Part shown: positions 57,660 through 64,000 of the stretch, one piece after another
Position numbering within the stretch: position 1 is the first letter of the stretch
Layout: every line of letters begins with the position of its first letter
Notes under the pieces: model-generated
What the model was told of the DNA's origin: nothing
Databases searched by the model: none
What the model saw: the letters and a program-made list of their open reading frames with translations, nothing else
Source of the DNA: Isoetes taiwanensis
Lineage: Eukaryota > Streptophyta > Lycopodiopsida > Isoetales > Isoetaceae
Length of the DNA stretch: 64,000 bases
Direction of reading: 5' to 3'
NCBI GenBank assembly: GCA_021234155.1
Contig: JAJEKV010000005.1
Location: forward strand, 25,433,584-25,497,583
Made by a program: the position numbers and the translations under genes

Positions 57660-60600
57660 CTTTGGAATGGTTTTGGGTTACTTCCTGCTTCAATTTATTA
57701 CTTATGGCAGTCGGATCTTCAGAAGCAATACAGAAAAAAATGAATCAAAATAAAAGTAGTTGTAAAAGAAGAAGAATGGAAAAAGTTACCTTGGTCGACT
57801 GGTCTTGGATTGGCGCAAGAACCGTTTCCTGGTTTGCACGGTGGAGTAAAAACTTTTCTTTCATTGAGCAAAAAATAAAAAAACCCCGGTTCTACATGCA
57901 TTCAGCATATTTCTACATGCATCATTGAGCAAAAAATCAAAAAACCCTGGTTCTACATGCATTCAGCATATTTCTACATGCATGCAGTCGTTCATAGTTC
58001 CAAAATCTTGTTTGCTAGACCAAAAAATTAATGAAAGTCATTCGAGGCATTAGTAATGGTTTTTTTTTGATAACCCCCGATGGTTGCAAACGTTTAGAAA
58101 ACGTACGGGTTTTTTAAGAAGTACTTTATGGTTAAAAATGGGATTTTTTAACGACACTGTTATTAGATGTGTTGGAGATATGAAGAATAAACTTATGTGC
58201 TGAAGTGGACGAGTTGCTAACCTTAACACGTGTGGGCTTACTAGGACAGAAGTCACATCGGCTGAGGTGGACAGAAAGCCATCTTTGACTTTCTGCTGTT
58301 GGGAATGTGTGCATTCAAGGGCAAAAATCTTTCATGAGCAGCCTCCAAATTTGGCAAGCAAGCTTATTGACACTTTTCCCAAGGAGATAATGCATCATAC
58401 CATGGATGCATTCGTCATACTATAATGCACCTTGTCTTGCCAAACTCTTTCCAAAGAAATGCATAGATGTCATGTACTGTTTCTGTTTTGTGGACAAAAA
58501 TAGAGACTTGTGGCACTTCGCTAGGATGACTTGATTTTAATACGAATCAAAATTTCTCAACTATCTAAAAGTTTAAGCAGAGAATACGGAAGTTTAGGAC
58601 AGAGGCAGGGAGTATGCCCCCAAAGAAATTTATGCCTATCTAACTGAACAAGACATCTAAAGAAAACATGAAAATCTACCAATTCTTTGGGAGCATGCCA
58701 GCAAGGATTTTTCTGCTTATTGAATGAGTAGGGCATCTTGAGACAACGGAGTTCGCTCTATATACACAACAAAATGATCGCCTTGGAGGAAATGAGCTCC
58801 AAAAGGCTATATTTATGGGAAAGTAGTATCCACTTGCAACTTATTTCCTGAAATGTAGTCCTATTAAGCCTATAGGCTTCAAAGAATCCAACATCATTTA
58901 GGGTGTTTTAGGGGAGAAATCATGGATATGGCACTAAAGAGTGTTCACTTGTGTTCCTCATATAAAGTTGACCAGGGAGATGGGGATGAATCTAAGTGAC
59001 ATACTAAATGAAGGAAAATGGAATGAAGACTGGGTTGACAGAGCGACAAGGACATGGTTACAAAAACACATCGGCCCGAAAAATAATTTGGTTGAGAGAA
59101 GTCTTCAATCTGGACCAACAGATAGGACAACAGATGTACAAGGACAGCCGATTAGGGAAGACAAGAAGGGACACCCTAGCAAGATTCAGGATGGGGAGTC
59201 ACGACCTAAGAAACGAGAAGGACAGATGGAGGAAAGTGGAAAGGGAGAATCAAATCTGCAGAATCTGTGAGACAGGGGGAATAGAGGAGGAGAACCACAT
59301 GCTCAATTATTGCACATCATAGGAAGACATAAGAAGTAGATACAGGCTGATAAGGTGGGGACAACCAGCACACATCCTCATAGCAAGAGAGGAGACGAAA
59401 GCGGATCTAGCAGATGCAATCAGAGAAATGATAACTAGGCACCAAAAGGTGCACAAGGAAAAAGAGCTAATAATATAAACGACTGCAAATATGGGACATT
59501 AAACCCCGCGACATGAATAGCTAAAAGCTGATGATAACAACGCACCCTCGCATGGTCATGATGTCAACTATAAGCGGGGTGCCGACATCATTAGAAAATA
59601 AGATAAGCCCTCCGAAAGGGCTACAATGAAACATTACGATGCACTAGTAGCACCCCTCTGGGGGAGCTCGCCCATGCTACCTCAGTCCGGTGGCCTCAGG
59701 GCATTAGGGACAATAATTGTATTGTATTGTATTCTACTCTACTCTACTCTACTCTACTCTATTCTATAAACAATGGAATCCTAAAGCATAAGCACATGTC
59801 ATGATTTGACCATAACCACATCTACAAGCTGCCTTTGTGATTCAGGTGGTCATTTAGCAAAGGTTATGGCTTCAGTACTTTGGATAAACCCCCGCGTTTT
59901 CCAGCAGATCATGTATACATATATGAAAAATGTAACTAAAATTCTAACTTCTGGTAGGTAAATATTGTGACAAGGAGAAGTCAGATTAGATAAGTTATTG
60001 TAAGTTAGCAGTGACTTAGACATGCACTTCCAATTCAAAATGGTGTACTCATGACAAGCAATATGAACAAAATGACTTGACTTTATTGCTTTACTTGAAA
60101 AGCAGGGACACTTCATTGGCAAATACATGCTTATCTTAGAAGTAGAAACTCATGTAGGAATGTAGGTTACATTTAGTTTGACCAAAGCAAAAGTGATGCT
60201 TATAAAGATCTTCATTCTTACTCTGATTATAACAACGTGTTAATCAATCTGTTTAACTTGAATAACCAGCATTACGTTTTTATGTTCCATGCCTGGTTAG
60301 ATGTTGTCAGTCCCAACAAAAGGGACTTCCAACACAAGGGCAAGAAAAGGGGTGTAAGAAATAACTTTACCTTGCCAAAAGATGTATACGAAATAGTGGT
60401 CGTTGTTTTATCCCAAGTCCATCCAGAATGGCCTGCTTATTTGAGATACTCCCAAATGCAAACATTTCCTGCACCATTTAGAAAATAATAATCAACTACT
60501 GGATGGAAATGAACACATGCATCAAAATGAAGACAATAAATGATGCTATTTTCAGGACTTTCTCTGCAGTCTTACCATAGGTATTATGTGAGAAGGCTTG

Positions 60601-60668
60601 CAGACTATCTTGATATGTAATATGCCGTAGTCGTACAGTTTTATCCATTCATAAAATGCAAGAAGAAC
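57660..60668 (-). CDS. Putative split gene, unidentified (partial)
   Basis: Minus-strand segments behave like exons. 60668-60576 is open (31 codons, VLLAFYEWIKLYDYGILHIK then IVCKPSHIIPM), preceded by TGCAG and followed by GTAAGA. 60468-60371 (98 nt; EMFAFGSISNKQAILDGLGI then KQRPLFRIHLLA) is preceded by TGCAG and followed by GTAAAG. The 107-nt intron between them joins in phase 0. Two weaker candidates lie further 3': 57828-57790 (ETVLAPIQDQSTK, AG/GTAACT borders) and about 57720-57660 (EDPTAISNKLKQEVTQNHSK, followed by GTATAG). I do not recognise the protein. A LINE end in the opposite orientation (58941-59765) would lie in an intron. More exons probably lie right of 60668, for example near 61130-61180. 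Confidence 0.45.
57862..57983. repeat. Tandem duplication, 2 x 61 bp
   Basis: CATTGAGCAAAAAAT to TTTCTACATGCAT at 57862-57922 is repeated at 57923-57983 with two differences. Each unit itself contains TCTACATGCAT twice. It lies directly upstream, on the minus strand, of the small candidate exon at 57790-57828. Confidence 0.92.
58941..59765 (+). mobile_element. LINE 3' end (family E) with structured 3' UTR and tail
   Basis: The plus strand encodes MGMNLSDILNEGKWNEDWVD and, after a frame change, RRDTLARFRMGSHDLRNEKD and ENQICRICETGGIEEENHML then NYC, the Cys-x2-Cys...His...Cys zinc-finger tail of a LINE ORF2. The 3' UTR (59480-59720) has short GC hairpins such as GCCCTCCGAAAGGGC. It ends in (ATTGT)n and then (CTCTA)n simple repeats (59722-59765) instead of poly-A, a tail type known for several LINE clades. 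Everything upstream of the ORF2 C-terminus is missing: a typical 5' truncation. Confidence 0.85.
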
Positions 60669-63600
60669 CTGCACAATAAGGCCCTTATTATCAATCAGCA
60701 AACTGTCAAAATCTTTGATTATATTTAAATCGTTCTCGTTCTAGTTTACAGGAACAAAACAACAAGAAAAAAGCAACAATTTTTACAAGTAATTGGATTG
60801 AAAGCTTCTAAAATCTTGAATTCCTAGCAACAAAACCTATTTCCAACACCCATCCTAAAAGCACTTCGACATCACAAAGACAGCCTCTGAGAAAGACTGC
60901 TTGCATTATCAACAGTTGCCATGCAGTAAAGAACAATGAACGATAAATAAGGAAGTCTCGCAAACCATCAATAATGCGGCTAATTATTCTGATTTATAAA
61001 AATAAAAAAAAAAAAAAAACAAAACATACCATACACTACGTACATCCGACCTATTCTATCCGCATGAGGCGGAGTTTCCTTTTAAGTAGCAAGTAAACTA
61101 GATGAAATATGATAAATACCCCGTGTCACACACATCTGGATGCTAGAATGGCAAGTTTCAAGGGATCCAAGAACTGCCATAACCTTGCTTGCCAATAATT
61201 TGGTGCCTTTCACATCGAGTCTACATTCGCTTTGCTAGATAAAAATAGATAGCCTACTCAAAATCCACAACTGCCCTTCTGTTCTGCCCTATTGATCCAA
61301 AATGCGCTCTCATAGCATGACTCTAACCCTAATTGCCGCCTTTTATCTTGCAAAAATTCTCAGCTTTGCATTTTTTTAAAATGACAAGCAAATGCGAATG
61401 GTTTCTTATTGCCTTGCCATTCTATATTGTATTAGACATTTGTCTTCTTGAGGCAGCCATTTTTGGGTTGCCTATAGGGATTTCCCTAGGGGTGGTTGTG
61501 AGGAGTGAGGCATATTCCAACAAAATCCGTAATGTGTGGAGGAGATGCGTGTTGGAAGATGTGTGTTGAGGCAGCATCTTGCAATGAATATACTTAGTTC
61601 ACGGCCAAAGATATGAAAAAAAAAACAAAAAGATTTCAAATCTGCAATCCTTGCTAGATGGAGAGAAGTCGAATATGCTGAGGTCTGAGAGTTTGCATGA
61701 AGTACCAGGATCGCATGCAATGTGGCTGCTGGAATTAAGTCTTCAGCTAGGCTTGATCGACTGCTCCACCAATATGCGCTCCATGCCTCCAACATCCTGA
61801 TGCAAAGACTTGTTTTTCGCCAAGATTCTACTCTCGTTTTTTTATTTTCTTAGTCACAACTCCTTATATTGAGTTCTACGGGGTTTCTTATAATTTTGTC
61901 TCGGATTCTTCCTTATGATTCCATCGCAAAAGGTTTATTGGGGTTTTTGACGTAATGTACCAAAAGAATTTATAATAGGTTTTTGTCACGATTTCAAAGC
62001 TCCTGCAATGGATTTTGAGTGCCGAATTCTGAGTTCCATGGTATTGAAGCTTCTGCAACGGTCTATGCTGAGGGTTTTCTTTTTTGAAGTGATTTCACCA
62101 TCACAGATCCTTCTGGCAATTTGGGTATTTTTTGGGTTTTCTTTAGCCGTAGCCCCTTTAAGGTGCTAGAAATGCAAAAAAGGCTCAAACACGTTTAATA
62201 AGCTTTCGTCAAAGCCATTCGGTGAGTAATTTTTGATCCAATTACAAAATTCTTAACTTGATCACTAACAGGCTCTTTTGCCTTGAATTTGCCATGCTGC
62301 GCTACCTCATCACAATCGAAAGCTAAGTGTCCATCCTAATTGTTTGAATCCAGTACCTCATCTGGTTTTCAAATATGCCAAGAATGAGCTTCAGATCTTC
62401 AGGTTAGTCTTGGGTTAGTTTTGCTCCTTACGGGCAACCTTTTATGTGACAACACCTTGTTCATATATTGGAACAAGCCAAGCCATTAGGTTAATATCGA
62501 AAATCATCATGCATTATTATTTGGGGTATTTAAAATGTGTTCAACCATTAGATTATCCCATATCCTGCAAGATATTCCCTTTGGAGGCATGAGGTCGTCC
62601 GCCTGAAATGAAGACGGGGTCAAACGGCCATGTTTTGACCTCATGAGATCAATAGGTACTAAAAAACTAATTCAATGGTTGTTGAAATGCATGACAGAGA
62701 GCACGGGAAGTTGAAGTGCCGATGTGACAAAATCTTAACAAATGCATTGATGCCCACTGTTTTGGCCTTCATGTCTGAGACTTCCTATTTTGATTCCCCT
62801 GATTCTTCCTTATTCATAGATTGGTTTGAAATACTAGAGCCGATTGCCGGATTTGAGCTTGCCATCACCAAATTTGAGCTTCTGCATATATATTGGGGCA
62901 ACAAGGAGGAGCAAAATTGAGGCAAAATTGGAGACGAAGGAACAAACACAGATCCTTCAAAAAGGAAAAAAAGCATATGTACCATAGATATCCCCATGGT
63001 TTAAACATGACTACACCCAATATTTAAGGCACTAGCAATCGGAGTTGTTGGCCCTCTTCTTCCTCTTCTATTTAGGGAGTGGCACGTAGCCCAAATAAGC
63101 ATAAAAATGGTTGGGGTTTCCAAGGGGAAAACTGAATACGGTGGGATAGACAATGGTCTTATGCCATTGATGTACAAGAGGCGTAGGATCACAAAAAGGA
63201 GGTAGGAAAATATCTCCGTCCTCAAGCATGTAAAGGTATTCGGGGTGTTGGTTAGAAGATTCTTCAAAAAAGTTTTTGTTCCTCTTCTATAGAGGTTTGA
63301 GTCTCTCTGAAAGAGAAGCCATAATGAAACAGAATTAAAATGGATAAGATTTTACCGGTTCATCGCTTCAACTGCATATGAGTTTTTTAGAAAAGAAAAC
63401 CCTTTCAGTATCATCTCTAGGCAAATTGACAAAGCCTGAATTAAATCATCAAAGCTTGAATTAAAATTTTCAAAAAACTAAAGGTTTAATCACAAAATGT
63501 TGCTTAAAGCTATAAACAAAAATGCCCAGTTATAGGCTGAAAATATTTATACCCTGGTTTGGGTGCTTCTTCCATTAAATGGTCTCTCTGGATTGTTTGA

Positions 63601-63742
63601 TTCCAACCACTTTGACTGTATCTCTCTCTTTCAAAGAAAAATCAGAGTTTCTTGGGTGAACTCGTTATATATCTAGGCCAATGGTCAGGATCGCGCCACT
63701 TCAATGCATGAGATCGCGTCAAGTGTCGCACATGCATTTAGG
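60669..63742. other. Mostly unassigned; possible further exons near its left end
   Basis: Around 61190-61130 the minus strand offers an ATG frame, MAVLGSLETCHSSIQMCVTR, ending before a GT, a possible first exon of the gene at left but unsupported otherwise. A 17-nt A run lies near 61004-61019. Frames at 61333-61569 (hydrophobic), 61795-61472, 62675-62920 and 63267-63001 show no motif I know. Nothing else is supported. Confidence 0.35.
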
Positions 63743-63760
63743 TTCTAGAATATTCTAGAA
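63743..63760. promoter_or_regulatory. Perfect four-module heat-shock element
   Basis: TTCTAGAATATTCTAGAA consists of four alternating modules (TTC-nn-GAA-nn-TTC-nn-GAA) with no mismatch to the heat-shock factor consensus, and it is palindromic. A CCAAT lies upstream at about 63679 and A/T-rich TATA-like words (CATATATGAG, CAATAAATATTGG) lie 20-70 bp to the right. It could serve a gene beginning beyond the right edge or one at left. The match is certain; function is inference. Confidence 0.6.
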
Positions 63761-64000
63761 CCTCCTAGAGATAGTCCCATATATGAGGAAGACGTGAAGG
63801 AATGTCTTCAATAAATATTGGTAATGAAGATTCGCCTCATGGATTATAGAATTTCTTCAATCTTTTTGGACTTTCGCCAATTTGGCTATTGTCATTTGAC
63901 AAATATTCGCCCAAAAAAATTCATATCCTAAGGCTAGAAAAAAAATTAGAGACAACACTACTGATTGATACTGCTTCGTCTTCCATATCTTGCTGTTTGT
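63761..64000. other. Right edge, no gene seen
   Basis: It may be leader sequence downstream of the heat-shock element. No open frame of note is present before the window ends. Confidence 0.4.

Noticed and set aside
61333-61569. 78-codon frame with hydrophobic segments
   Set aside because: Looks membrane-like by composition, but has no homologue I know and no promoter or splice context.

Overview
This window looks like nuclear DNA of a land plant with a large, repeat-filled genome, most likely a fern. It has plant-type LINEs with CCHC-bearing ORF1 proteins, a Tat-like Ty3/gypsy element, tRNA-derived SINEs, and long tracts with no gene. The one large intact reading frame is a PLS-class pentatricopeptide repeat (PPR) protein whose repeat consensus (WTALIAGY, LKAC, KGREIH) resembles fern PPR proteins I know. 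That assignment rests on protein style, not on a marker locus.

Layout, left to right. 1-1008: a degenerate tandem repeat and plain sequence. 1009-8078: a decayed minus-strand LINE (family A) with poly-A tail, zinc-finger C-terminus, reverse transcriptase, endonuclease, an unusually long inter-ORF spacer and a CCHC ORF1. 8279-13296: decayed internal DNA, a polypurine tract and an LTR. 13821-13948: a perfect 128-bp CT microsatellite. 13949-22216: two plus-strand copies of a second LINE (family B, RRM-like ORF1), separated by a tandem duplication that carries a tRNA-derived SINE and by a fragment of family D. 22217-25805: an LTR retrotransposon with no pol genes. 26059-30286: the most gene-like part, with a SINE, the PPR gene, a Tourist-like MITE and a decayed DUF1350 gene. 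31757-32480: a minus-strand LINE fragment (family C).

35474-45654 is a complete Tat-like Ty3/gypsy element with a 5-bp target duplication, 1.9-kb LTRs, a tRNA-Gln primer site and gag-protease-RNase H-RT-RNase H-integrase order. 45812-47182 is a lone LTR related to the one at 11715, lying against a minus-strand gag-like zinc-knuckle frame with its own promoter-like upstream region. 52240-56970 is a minus-strand LINE (family D) with a 16-bp target duplication. 57660-60668 holds splice-consistent exons of an unidentified minus-strand gene, followed by a plus-strand LINE 3' end (family E). A perfect four-module heat-shock element lies at 63743-63760.

The observations most worth following are: (1) the complete Tat-like element has an RNase H domain upstream of RT; (2) the pol-less element at 22.2-25.8 kb shares that element's primer site, a spaced purine block and an LTR-initial hairpin, so it may be its non-autonomous partner; (3) differences between the element's two LTRs cluster at CTG/CAG/CG motifs and homopolymers, so many frameshifts here, and possibly the PPR stop codon, could be sequencing artefacts or methylation-driven mutation. 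No rRNA, CRISPR array, intact tRNA gene or prokaryotic gene was seen.
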